DNA of 64,000 nt from assembly GCA_964432155.1 (NCBI GenBank), contig CAYSMF010000006.1, forward strand, positions 58,806 to 122,805. The letters are read 5' to 3'. Positions 45,864 through 54,805 of the stretch are shown piece after piece. The translations under genes were made by a program, and so were the position numbers. The stretch is from UBA10438 sp964432155 (GTDB lineage Bacteria; Bacteroidota; Ignavibacteria; Kapaibacteriales; Kapaibacteriaceae). Below the pieces are notes generated by a model, which saw only the letters and a list, made by a program, of their open reading frames with translations, did not search any database and was not told where the DNA came from. Numbering within the stretch: the first letter of the stretch is position 1; each line of letters starts with the position of its first letter.

Positions 45864-45891
45864 CAAAACTACGGACTCGACGTGCGCACAA
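45864..45891 (-). promoter_or_regulatory. FCB-type promoter for fumC
   Basis: On the minus strand a TTG (45891-45889) is followed 20 bases later by TAGTTTTG (45871-45864), an exact TAnnTTTG -7 box. The predicted start of transcription would lie about 30 bases before the fumC ATG. The TAG of the box is also the stop codon of the RND-TolC gene, so promoter and coding end are superposed. Confidence 0.5.
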
Positions 45892-48800
45892 GAGCCCCCT
45901 GCAGACGGAGAATCTCCACATGCACAAGTCGTTCTTGGTATGCCAGTCGTGATTCGCCTTCCGCCTCTTGCAAATACGACACCAACGACTGTCGAACTTC
46001 GAGTGGTGTTACACTACCGATTCGCAACTTCTCAATAGCGACGCGTGCATTGCGCTCAGCGGCAACAAGCGATGCCGTCTGGATGCGGCGCTGCTCCTGA
46101 ATCGCTGCGTGCGTACGAAATGCGCGATCAATCTGTCCACGCAGATCATTACGGATAGCATCGATCGATATCCTTGAGCGCTCTTCATCAAGCTTAGCAA
46201 GCTGTCGATCATAGGCATCGCTTAAGCCATTGAAGAGATTCCATTGTAGCGTAGCACCCACATAGGCACCATTAGAACGGTTCTGTAACAGGAAGCCGGC
46301 ATCTGAGGTATTCCGTGTTACTTGATAGGCCCCTTGCACAGCAATCCGTGGCAGCAGGCTCGCTGTGACTTCTGCCACATGCGCTGATGCTTCCGCCAAT
46401 GCGTGCTGGGCGGCAAGAACATCAGGATTTGTTCTGTCGATATCTGCTTGTACCTGCGCTTGCCGAGGCAGCTCAGGCATCGTCATTGAATCACTGACCA
46501 CAAACGGCGTGGCAGGATCACGTCCGAGCATGGTGTTGAGCTCCGACATCTGATTGCCGAGCTCCATGCGATTACGCAGCACAACAAGCTCTGCGTCGTA
46601 CTTGTCGATCTCAGCTTGACGCAACTCGACACCTGATGCTGAGCCAGCTTCGACACGGTTACGCTCGATCTCGTAGCGTTGCGTAGCTAGCACCTTGGCC
46701 GAATCAGCCTGCTTCAGGAACTGCGTTGTAGCGACGATGGCACTATACTTGGTAATGACGTCCGCAATAATGAATTGCAGCTTGCTTTGCACGATTGCGA
46801 GCCCACGACGCTCAGCTGCTGATAGGCGATCAGCTGCAGCAAACATCCGAAGACCATCAAACACCGTCCAGTTGATAATGCCCAGTGCGTTGAGATTCGA
46901 GTATCCTGCCCCGGTACGCTCAATGACCTGTCCACTGGCAAGCACCTGCGTCAGGTTGTTTGCACCTTCGGCATAGGTCGTCGATAACGAAGCTGTTGGC
47001 AGGAATCCGGTAATCGCTCGGCTTCCCGTGATGCGCGCGGCCGACGAATCTTGTCGAGCCAGACGGACGTCGTAGTTGCGCGTAATGGCAAGTGACAGTG
47101 CTTCATCGAGCGTCAATGTTTGCGATGCTGCCGTTGCCGGTGCACACACCAGAAGTGCTGCACCAATCATTGTGGCAACGACGCTCGAACGCACACCGGA
47201 CGGGGTGCGATGAGGCTTCTCGCGCTTGAAGCGCGAGAGCACAACGTAGAGCGAAGGAATGATATATAACGTGAGGAACGTTGCGAGGAACATACCCCCA
47301 ACGACTACCACACCCATACCGACGCGACTCTCCGATGCCGCACCGAGTGAGAAGGCAATCGGTACCGAACCAAGAATCGTCGCAAGCGATGTCATGAGAA
47401 TCGGACGGAACCGAAGTGCTGCTGCCTCGCTTGCTGCATCATGCCACGAGCTTCCCTCTTCACGACGTTGATTGGCGACCTCAACAATGAGGATGCCGTT
47501 CTTTGTGACAAGTCCGATGAGCACGATGCTGCCGATCTGCGAGAAGATGTTCAACGTGTCGCCACTAACCCAGAGCGAGAGCACGGCGCCAGCAAGCGCG
47601 AGTGGCACGGTGAGCATGATCGTGAGAGGATCGATCCAGCTCTCGAACTGTGCTGCGAGGATCAGGTACACCAGGACAAGCGCCAACAGAAAGGCAAACA
47701 ACAAACTCGATGAACTCTCGCGGAAGTCGCGCGAGGGTCCAGTCAGTGCCGTTGAGTACCGTTCATCAAGCTGCTGTTTCGTGATCGACTCCATCGCCGA
47801 GATTCCATCAGCAATCGTCTTCCCGGGGGCAAGCCCTGCACTAACGGTCGCACTCACCGCACGGTTGTATCGATAGAGTTGCGGTGGAACGCTTTGTTCA
47901 CGCAGCATCACCAGATCGGCAAGGGGCACAAGTTCACCGCTAGATGTACGCACGGAGATCATGCGAAGATCGTTTGGCGTGCTGCGCTCGCGACGTTCGA
48001 TTTCGCCGATCACTTGGTATTGCTTTCCGTCGCGAATGAAGTATCCGAAGCGCTGCCCGGCATACCCGGCTTGGATCGCCGTTGCAATGTCCGACACCGA
48101 GATGCCAAGTTCGCGCGTGCGCAGACGATCAACTTCGAGCGCCACTTCCGGCTTGGTGAACTTGAGATTGATGTCAACCACACTGAATGTTGGATCCTTC
48201 TGTGCCGCTTCCATTACTGCTGGCAACGCACTACGCAGATCCTCCAGCGTTGGAGCTTGCACTACCACTTGCACGGGCAATCCGGCGCGTCCGCCACCCG
48301 TGGTGATCGTTTGTTCCTGAATCACAACAGCACGCGCATCAGTTGTTTTACGCATCGTAGCGGTGAGCAGCGGCGCAATCTCCATCTGCGAGCGTGTGCG
48401 TTGTTCCGGCTCCACAAGGATGATGCGCGAGAAGCCTGAGTTACTGCCACCGGAGAAGAACGATGGCGACGTCACGGTGAGGACGAGTTTCTTTTCCGGA
48501 ACGACACGAGCAATGCGTTGCTGCGTGGAGTCCATGATCACGTTCATGCGATCAAACGTTGTTCCTTCCGGTGCCGTGAGATTCATCGTGATCACACTTC
48601 GATCTTCGAGTGGTGCAAGCTCGCTCTTGAGCGTCGCACCGAGTCCGAACAGCACCCCTACAGCTACGAGAATACCAGCGATGGCAATCAATGGACGATC
48701 AATCACCACGCGCACCGAGGTGGCATAGGTTGACGTAAGCCACTGAAAAAACGGCTCCGTAATGCGCACCAGCAGATTGTCATCTTCTTTGCGCAACAAA

Positions 48801-50260
48801 CGCGTGCTCATCATCGGCGTGAGTGTGAGCGACACAAAGGCTGATACCAGCACCGACGATGCAACGACCAGACCGAACTCGCGGAACAGACGTCCCGTGA
48901 TCCCCTGCAAGAAGATCACTGGCAAGAACACCACGGCAAGCGTGATGGTCGTTGATACAATCGCAAAGGTGATCTCCGACGAACCCTTCTCACCAGCCTC
49001 GCGTGGATGCTCGCCGTGCTCGATCCGCTTGAAGATGTTTTCCATCATCACAATTGCATCATCAACCACGAGACCGGTTGCGAGAACCACACCAAGCAGT
49101 GTAAGCAGGTTGATGGAGAAGCCGAAGAGCCACAGGAAGAAGAACGCCGATACCAGCGACACCGGAATAGCAACGACCGGGATGATCGTTGCACGCCATG
49201 AGCGCAAGAACATGAAGATGATCAGCACAACGAGACCGAAGGCGATCAACAACGTCTCGCGCACTTCCTCGATGGCCTTGCGGATAAACGTCGTTGAATC
49301 AATCGCTACGTCAAGACGCAGATCCTTGGGAGCTTGCGCCTGCAGATCGGCGTATCGACGGTAGAACTCATCCGCAATGTCGATCTGATTTGCTCCCGGC
49401 TGCGGCGCGATCGCCATGCCGATCATCGGCACACCGTCGCGCTTGAGGATTGTGCGTTCATTCTCCGCGCCCTGGTACACGCGCGCAACATCACGGATGC
49501 GTACGATGGCATCGTTCTCGGCACGAAGAATCACATCGGCGAATTGTTCGGGCGTCGACAAGCGTCCGACGGTACGAAGCGAGAGCTCGGTCTCGCTCCC
49601 TTCGAGGCGTCCAGCAGGAAGTTCTACGTTTTCACGCTGCAATGCTGCGCGCACATCATTGGTCGTAAGACCATACGCTGCTAGTTTACCCGGGTCCATC
49701 GCAATGCGCATCGCGTAGCGACGCTCACCCCAGATCGTGATCGAACCCACGCCGGCGATTGTTTGCAGACGTTCCTTCAGCACATTCGTCGCGTAGTCTG
49801 TGAGCTCAGTGAGTGATCGGCCAGAGCTTTGCACCGTCATCACCACAATGGCTTGGCTATTGGCATCGGCCTTGGCAACAACAGGTGGATCGACATCGGC
49901 CGGGATCGATCGCTTTGCGCGCTCAACGCGGTCGCGCACGTCGTTTGCAGCTTCCTCCAGATCACGACCCAGCTCGAACTCTACAGTAATCGTCGAGCGT
50001 CCATCGGCGCTCGTTGATGTCAACGATCGGATACCATCGATACCATTGATCGATTCTTCAAGGGGCTCAGTGATTTGTGATTCAACGACATCGGCATTGG
50101 CACCGGTATACGTTGTTGTCACCGTGATATTCGGCGGATCAACATCGGGGAATTGTCGCACGCCGAGGAACGACGCACCAACGATGCCCATCAGCACGAT
50201 GATCAGACTAAACACGACCGCCGTAACTGGACGGCGGATGGAAAGGATGCTGATGTTCAT
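45869..50260 (-). CDS. RND efflux pump fused to a TolC-like outer-membrane channel
   Basis: A 1463-residue fusion. Residues about 1-1025 form a complete AcrB/HAE1-type RND transporter: MNISILSIRRPV at the start, twelve helices, two large periplasmic loops, and the proton-relay Asp pair D400-D401 in GLVVDDAIVMMENI. After a basic linker (KREKPHRTP) comes a signal-peptide-like segment (VVATMIGAALLVCAPATAA), and from about residue 1043 a complete TolC/OEP-type protein of 420 residues (LTLDEALSLAITRNYDV, then two coiled-coil repeats). The retained AxA-like site suggests the TolC part may be cleaved free in the periplasm, or the chain may span both membranes. Its membrane fusion protein is the preceding gene, overlapping by 4 bases. 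Substrate unknown. Confidence 0.88.
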   Translation of the reverse strand: MNISILSIRRPVTAVVFSLIIVLMGIVGASFLGVRQFPDVDPPNITVTTTYTGANADVVESQITEPLEESINGIDGIRSLTSTSADGRSTITVEFELGRDLEEAANDVRDRVERAKRSIPADVDPPVVAKADANSQAIVVMTVQSSGRSLTELTDYATNVLKERLQTIAGVGSITIWGERRYAMRIAMDPGKLAAYGLTTNDVRAALQRENVELPAGRLEGSETELSLRTVGRLSTPEQFADVILRAENDAIVRIRDVARVYQGAENERTILKRDGVPMIGMAIAPQPGANQIDIADEFYRRYADLQAQAPKDLRLDVAIDSTTFIRKAIEEVRETLLIAFGLVVLIIFMFLRSWRATIIPVVAIPVSLVSAFFFLWLFGFSINLLTLLGVVLATGLVVDDAIVMMENIFKRIEHGEHPREAGEKGSSEITFAIVSTTITLAVVFLPVIFLQGITGRLFREFGLVVASSVLVSAFVSLTLTPMMSTRLLRKEDDNLLVRITEPFFQWLTSTYATSVRVVIDRPLIAIAGILVAVGVLFGLGATLKSELAPLEDRSVITMNLTAPEGTTFDRMNVIMDSTQQRIARVVPEKKLVLTVTSPSFFSGGSNSGFSRIILVEPEQRTRSQMEIAPLLTATMRKTTDARAVVIQEQTITTGGGRAGLPVQVVVQAPTLEDLRSALPAVMEAAQKDPTFSVVDINLKFTKPEVALEVDRLRTRELGISVSDIATAIQAGYAGQRFGYFIRDGKQYQVIGEIERRERSTPNDLRMISVRTSSGELVPLADLVMLREQSVPPQLYRYNRAVSATVSAGLAPGKTIADGISAMESITKQQLDERYSTALTGPSRDFRESSSSLLFAFLLALVLVYLILAAQFESWIDPLTIMLTVPLALAGAVLSLWVSGDTLNIFSQIGSIVLIGLVTKNGILIVEVANQRREEGSSWHDAASEAAALRFRPILMTSLATILGSVPIAFSLGAASESRVGMGVVVVGGMFLATFLTLYIIPSLYVVLSRFKREKPHRTPSGVRSSVVATMIGAALLVCAPATAASQTLTLDEALSLAITRNYDVRLARQDSSAARITGSRAITGFLPTASLSTTYAEGANNLTQVLASGQVIERTGAGYSNLNALGIINWTVFDGLRMFAAADRLSAAERRGLAIVQSKLQFIIADVITKYSAIVATTQFLKQADSAKVLATQRYEIERNRVEAGSASGVELRQAEIDKYDAELVVLRNRMELGNQMSELNTMLGRDPATPFVVSDSMTMPELPRQAQVQADIDRTNPDVLAAQHALAEASAHVAEVTASLLPRIAVQGAYQVTRNTSDAGFLLQNRSNGAYVGATLQWNLFNGLSDAYDRQLAKLDEERSRISIDAIRNDLRGQIDRAFRTHAAIQEQRRIQTASLVAAERNARVAIEKLRIGSVTPLEVRQSLVSYLQEAEGESRLAYQERLVHVEILRLQGALVRTSSP

Positions 50261-51315
50261 CGCACCTTCGCCTTCACGGGCTGTCCGTTCTTTACAAACA
50301 GAATGCCGCTTACAACGACCGTATCTCCCGGCGCAACGCCCGTGAGAACGTGCACATGTGTCGCTGTGCGACCACCAAGCGTCACGGGCACCATCCGTGC
50401 GATGCCACCCTCAACGCGATACACCGTTGCACCCGATTGATCCTGCACGACGGCCTGACTTGGCAGAAGAACTGCTTCTGGCTGTTCATTGAGTGCAATA
50501 ATCACGTCGGCAAAAGCACCGGCATTGAGCGTACGCGTATCGTCGATGCGAGCGCGCAGACGCTGTGTGCGTGTGCGCATGTCCACCATCGGCTCGAATG
50601 CACGGATACGTGCCGCGCGCAACACAGAGTCGGTACCACGGACACGGAACTTCAACACTGAACCAACGCGAAGCGAAGCGGTATAGCGCTCCGGCACAGA
50701 ACAATCGATGTTGAGTTCATTCACATTTGTGAGCGTTACGATCAGTGTGGACGGGGCGATCACCGCACCTACTGACACTTGACGAAGTCCGACCACACCG
50801 GCGAATGGTGCGCGGATTTCTGTCTTCGCGATTGCCGCATTGACTTCATCGATCTCTGCCGAACGCATCGCTACTTGTGCAGCTGCAGATTCGTAATCAT
50901 CGAGTGATGCGCCATCGACAGCGCGCAGACGTTCAAGGCGTTGCTTGCGATTAGATTCAAGAGCGAGTTGTTGTTCGAGCTTCTTCTTGCGAGCACGCAG
51001 ATCATCATCCGCCAATTTCACCAGCAACTGTCCGGCGCGGACACTCGCCCCCTCGACAAATCGGATCTCCGTCACACGTCCGCCAACTTCCGAGCGCAGC
51101 TCCACCGACTGTTCTGCTTGCACCGTACCCGGAACCGTAACCGATTCGCGGAAGGACTCAGCCACAACACGCATCGCCTCCACGGAAGGGGGCGCCGCTT
51201 GACGTCCAACAGGGCCGCCAGGTTGAACAGGCGCATCGGAGGGCTTCCGCAACAGGAAGAACGCACCGACGGCGAGAATGAGCACCATGGCTCCGAGTGC
51301 AAGGCGACGTGTCAT
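50257..51315 (-). CDS. RND efflux membrane fusion (periplasmic adaptor) protein
   Basis: A 352-residue adaptor linking the RND pump to the outer-membrane channel. The ATG at 51315 gives MTRRLALGAMVLILAVGAFFLL, an N-terminal membrane anchor or signal. Then follow a first lipoyl half (VTVPGTVQAEQSVELRSEVGGRV near 70-92), a short alpha-hairpin (LRARKKKLEQQLALESNRKQR), the second lipoyl half (IRAPFAGVVGLRQVSVGAVI) and beta-barrel and membrane-proximal domains (GVAPGDTVVVSG). It overlaps the pump gene by ATGA. No Cys for lipidation is seen after the anchor. It is divergent from the heavy-metal-associated gene, with 119 bases between starts. Confidence 0.92.
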   Translation of the reverse strand: MTRRLALGAMVLILAVGAFFLLRKPSDAPVQPGGPVGRQAAPPSVEAMRVVAESFRESVTVPGTVQAEQSVELRSEVGGRVTEIRFVEGASVRAGQLLVKLADDDLRARKKKLEQQLALESNRKQRLERLRAVDGASLDDYESAAAQVAMRSAEIDEVNAAIAKTEIRAPFAGVVGLRQVSVGAVIAPSTLIVTLTNVNELNIDCSVPERYTASLRVGSVLKFRVRGTDSVLRAARIRAFEPMVDMRTRTQRLRARIDDTRTLNAGAFADVIIALNEQPEAVLLPSQAVVQDQSGATVYRVEGGIARMVPVTLGGRTATHVHVLTGVAPGDTVVVSGILFVKNGQPVKAKVR

Positions 51316-51434
51316 AGGCTGCAAAGTTCGGGAATCGCAGGCCATCTGCCACATACGCCAGGACTACGCTAAATTCGCTGTTGACTCGTCCACGAAGGCG
51401 TTTCCAACGTACACTCATTCTAGGAACCGTAACG

Positions 51435-51776
51435 ATGAAGAAGAACCTCCTCCAGCTCCTCCTCGTGCTCCTGCTCGCCCCAACAATGCTGTTTGCCGCC
51501 GAGCAGTCACTTTCTCTCAAGGTTTCGGGCAACTGCGGCTCCTGCAAGAAGCGCATAGTCAAGGCTGCCACGTCGATTGAGGGCGTGTCTGATGCCTCAT
51601 GGGATAAGAACACGAAGGAATTCACGGCGAAGTACGATGATGCAAAGGTCAAGCCGGAAGACATCAAGAAGGCCATTCTCAAGGCTGGATACGACATCGA
51701 GGGTGGAACAGCAGACCAAACAGCCTACGACAAGCTCCCAAGCTGCTGTAAGTACCGCGACCGCACGCACGAGTAA
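51435..51776 (+). CDS. periplasmic heavy-metal-associated (HMA) domain protein
   Basis: A 113-residue exported protein. The ATG at 51435 gives a signal peptide (MKKNLLQLLLVLLLAPTMLFAA). The mature part is a single ferredoxin-like HMA domain with the metal motif GNCGSC (Cys34 and Cys37), then VSDASWDKNTKEFTAKYD and KAILKAGYDIE. A C-terminal Cys-Cys (LPSCCKYRD) could add a metal ligand or disulphide. It may act as a periplasmic copper-type chaperone or redox protein. It is divergent from the efflux operon, which makes a shared metal-response role possible but unproven. A strong intrinsic terminator follows. Confidence 0.87.
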   Translation: MKKNLLQLLLVLLLAPTMLFAAEQSLSLKVSGNCGSCKKRIVKAATSIEGVSDASWDKNTKEFTAKYDDAKVKPEDIKKAILKAGYDIEGGTADQTAYDKLPSCCKYRDRTHE

Positions 51777-51802
51777 ACAATTGTGCCTCACGACGGCATT
51801 CC

Positions 51803-51841
51803 AAAGGAGTTCGGGAACCATCCGGACTCCTTTTTCTTTTC
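51803..51841 (+). terminator. rho-independent terminator of the HMA gene
   Basis: AAAGGAGTTCGG (51803-51814) pairs with CCGGACTCCTTT (51822-51833) with a single G-T pair, closing a 7-base loop, and is followed by a T-rich tract (TTTTCTTTT). It is the clearest intrinsic terminator in the window. Confidence 0.88.
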
Positions 51842-51872
51842 CACATTCGAGTTCCGCCGCGTTTGCAGCGAG

Positions 51873-51899
51873 TTGACTCGTTGCGTCCTGCTATTTTTG
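51873..51899 (+). promoter_or_regulatory. FCB-type promoter for gcvP
   Basis: TTGAC at 51873-51877 and TATTTTTG at 51892-51899, 19 bases apart measured from first base to first base, fit the Bacteroidota -33/-7 promoter. The gcvP ATG lies 44 bases beyond the box, long enough for a short leader. It lies directly after the HMA terminator. Confidence 0.5.
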
Positions 51900-51942
51900 C
51901 GGTTCTGAATGTTCCTTCTCGTTCACCTCAATTCCATCCCCT

Positions 51943-54801
51943 ATGCACCGCGACGTGTTTGAGCACCGCCACCACGGAAAGTCTGCAGCCGACATTTCAG
52001 CCATGTTGGAAACGGTTAATGCCGCCAGCCTCGATCAGTTGATCGACCAGACGGTACCGTCACAGATCCGACTATCCCGTCCGCTCGATCTTCCCCCGGC
52101 GCTCACGGAATCCGAGATGCTCGCCGAGCTCTCGCAGATCGGCTCGATGAATACGATTGCGAAGTCGTACATCGGCATGGGCTACTACGATACGCACACA
52201 CCACTGGTGATTCTCCGCAATCTCATCGAGAATCCAGGTTGGTACACACAGTACACACCATATCAAGCTGAGATCGCTCAGGGTCGCCTCGAGAGTCTGC
52301 TCAACTTCCAGACGATGGTGACCGACCTGACGAAGATGGATATCGCTGGAGCATCGCTTCTCGATGAAGGCACGGCAGCCGCAGAAGCGATGCACCTGAT
52401 GCATGCCGCTCGTGGCGCGCAGGTAAAGAACGCCGACACGCTGTTCGTTGATGCCAACGTGTTCCCACAGACGCTCGAAGTGATCCGCACGCGAGCACTC
52501 CCACTCGATATCAAGATCGTCGTTGGCGATTGGAAGACGATGGAGTTCGACGGCTCGATCTTTGGCGCGTACATCCAATACCCAGCCGGCGACGGTACAG
52601 TAACTGACTATGCGGCATTTTGCGATCGTGCACACGCCGCTGGCGCACTGGTAACCGTTGGTACAGACCTGCTTGCACTGACGATGCTGACACCTCCTGG
52701 TGAGTTCGGCGCAGACGTAGCAGTCGGTTGTGCTCAGCGCTTTGGCGTGCCACTTGGGTATGGCGGACCGCACGCGGCGTTTATGGCGACGCGTGAAGCA
52801 TACAAGCGCATGATGCCAGGGCGTATCATCGGTGTGAGCATCGATGCACAAGGCAACCTCGCACTTCGCATGGCGCTCCAGACGCGTGAACAACACATTC
52901 GTCGCGATAAGGCAACATCGAACATCTGCACGGCGCAGGCACTGCTTGCCAACGTCGCAGCGATGTACGGCGTCTACCACGGTCCGCACGGACTCAAGGG
53001 TATCGCACACCGCGTGCATTCCCTCACGAGCGCACTCGCAACAGGTCTGACCGGACTCGGCTACGAGCTCTGCTCGAAGACATGGTTCGATACACTGTGC
53101 GTCAACGCCGACCATACAGCAATCCGTCAACGTGCTGAAGCACAGCTTATCAACTTGCGCTACGACGATCGTTGCGCATGCGTTGGCATTTCGCTTGACG
53201 AGACAACGACCGTTGCCGACGTCCAAGCATTGCTCTCGATCTTCGCCGACGCAGCAGGTAAGCCTGCCCCATCGGCAGAGCAACTGCTTGCAAGTGCACC
53301 AAGCGGCATCCCTGCCTCGCTTGCACGGACATCCGACTTCATGACGCACGCCGTGTTCAATAGCTACCACACAGAACACGAAATGCTGCGCTATCTCAAG
53401 CGTCTCGAGAACAAGGATCTTTCGCTTGCACACTCGATGATCGCCCTCGGCTCGTGCACGATGAAGCTCAATGCAACGGCAGAGATGATTCCGATCACAT
53501 GGCCATCGTTCAATCGCATCCACCCGTTTGCCCCACTGTCGCAGACGCAGGGCTATCAGCGTGTGTTCAGCGAACTCTCAACGTGGCTTAATGAGATCAC
53601 GGGCTTTGATGCGTGCTCACTGCAGCCTAACGCTGGCGCGCAGGGCGAGTATGCTGGACTCCTGGCGATCCGCGGCTTCCACCATTCGCGTGGCGAACAG
53701 CATCGCAACGTTGTGCTCATCCCATCATCAGCACACGGCACGAATCCTGCCTCAGCTGTGATGGCCGGCATGAAGGTCGTGGTTGTCAAGAGCGATGCAC
53801 ACGGTCACGTCGACGTGGCAGACCTTACGGCACAAGCTGAAGCGCACTCGGCGAATCTTGCCGCATTGATGGTCACCTACCCATCAACACACGGTGTGTT
53901 TGAAGAAGCCATCAAGGACATCTGCGCCATCGTGCATAAGCATGGTGGACGTGTCTACATGGACGGCGCGAACATGAATGCACAGGTTGGTCTTACATCG
54001 CCACGTGCGATCGGTGCCGACGTGTGTCACTTGAACTTGCACAAAACGTTCTGCATTCCACACGGCGGTGGAGGACCTGGAATGGGTCCGATCTGCTGTA
54101 CATCAGAACTTGCTCCATTCCTTCCATCGCACCCTGTGGTGAACCCGATGGACAACACCAATGTCGGTCCAGTGAGCGCTGCACCATGGGGTTCAGCGTC
54201 AATCCTGCTCATCTCGTGGGCATACATCCGCATGATGGGTGGCGATGGTCTGACGATGGCAACGAAGTACGCCATCCTCAACGCGAACTACATCAAGAGT
54301 CGTCTCGAAGGCGCATACTCCGTGCTGTACTCCGGCACAAACGGTCGCTGCGCACACGAAATGATTGTCGACCTGCGTGAGTTCAAGCAGCGCGGCGGCA
54401 TCGAAGCAGAAGATGTGGCAAAGCGCATGATGGACTTTGGGTTTCACGCACCAACGCTGAGCTTCCCTGTCGCTGGTACGATCATGATCGAACCAACCGA
54501 GAGCGAGAGCAAGGCCGAACTCGATCGCTTCATTGATACACTGCTCGAGATCCGCAAGGAAGTAGAAGCCGTGTGCACGGGTGCCATCGATGCAAAGGAC
54601 AACCCACTCAAGAATGCACCGCACACCATGTTCGTCGCAACAGCCGACACGTGGGAGCATCCATACTCACGTCAGCAGGCAGCGTTCCCTCTTCCGTGGG
54701 TGCGCGACCGCAAGTTCTGGCCATCGATTGGTCGTGTCGATAATGCGCACGGCGATCGTGTGCTGATCTGCACATGTCCGTCGATTGAAGAATACGCGTG
54801 A
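51943..54801 (+). CDS. gcvP: glycine dehydrogenase (aminomethyl-transferring), P protein
   Basis: PLP enzyme that decarboxylates glycine and passes the aminomethyl group to the lipoyl H protein in the glycine cleavage system. The 952-residue chain contains both halves (GcvPA-like 1-450, GcvPB-like 460-952) fused, as in most Gram-negative bacteria. Visible motifs: SYIGMGYYDTHTP near 72-84, LLDEGTAAAEAM, and in the second half SLQPNAGAQGEYAGL, IPSSAHGTNPASA and the PLP-lysine loop LNLHKTFCIPHGGGGPGMG near 700-718. No gcvH or gcvT is in the window, so the partners are encoded elsewhere. hrpB follows after 4 bases. Confidence 0.96.
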   Translation: MHRDVFEHRHHGKSAADISAMLETVNAASLDQLIDQTVPSQIRLSRPLDLPPALTESEMLAELSQIGSMNTIAKSYIGMGYYDTHTPLVILRNLIENPGWYTQYTPYQAEIAQGRLESLLNFQTMVTDLTKMDIAGASLLDEGTAAAEAMHLMHAARGAQVKNADTLFVDANVFPQTLEVIRTRALPLDIKIVVGDWKTMEFDGSIFGAYIQYPAGDGTVTDYAAFCDRAHAAGALVTVGTDLLALTMLTPPGEFGADVAVGCAQRFGVPLGYGGPHAAFMATREAYKRMMPGRIIGVSIDAQGNLALRMALQTREQHIRRDKATSNICTAQALLANVAAMYGVYHGPHGLKGIAHRVHSLTSALATGLTGLGYELCSKTWFDTLCVNADHTAIRQRAEAQLINLRYDDRCACVGISLDETTTVADVQALLSIFADAAGKPAPSAEQLLASAPSGIPASLARTSDFMTHAVFNSYHTEHEMLRYLKRLENKDLSLAHSMIALGSCTMKLNATAEMIPITWPSFNRIHPFAPLSQTQGYQRVFSELSTWLNEITGFDACSLQPNAGAQGEYAGLLAIRGFHHSRGEQHRNVVLIPSSAHGTNPASAVMAGMKVVVVKSDAHGHVDVADLTAQAEAHSANLAALMVTYPSTHGVFEEAIKDICAIVHKHGGRVYMDGANMNAQVGLTSPRAIGADVCHLNLHKTFCIPHGGGGPGMGPICCTSELAPFLPSHPVVNPMDNTNVGPVSAAPWGSASILLISWAYIRMMGGDGLTMATKYAILNANYIKSRLEGAYSVLYSGTNGRCAHEMIVDLREFKQRGGIEAEDVAKRMMDFGFHAPTLSFPVAGTIMIEPTESESKAELDRFIDTLLEIRKEVEAVCTGAIDAKDNPLKNAPHTMFVATADTWEHPYSRQQAAFPLPWVRDRKFWPSIGRVDNAHGDRVLICTCPSIEEYA

Positions 54802-54805
54802 TCGA

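Noticed and set aside
52072..53523. 483-residue open frame on the minus strand inside gcvP
   Set aside because: It is fully antisense to a clearly conserved enzyme, has a Cys/Arg/His-rich composition without domain pattern and no start context; it is a shadow of codon bias.
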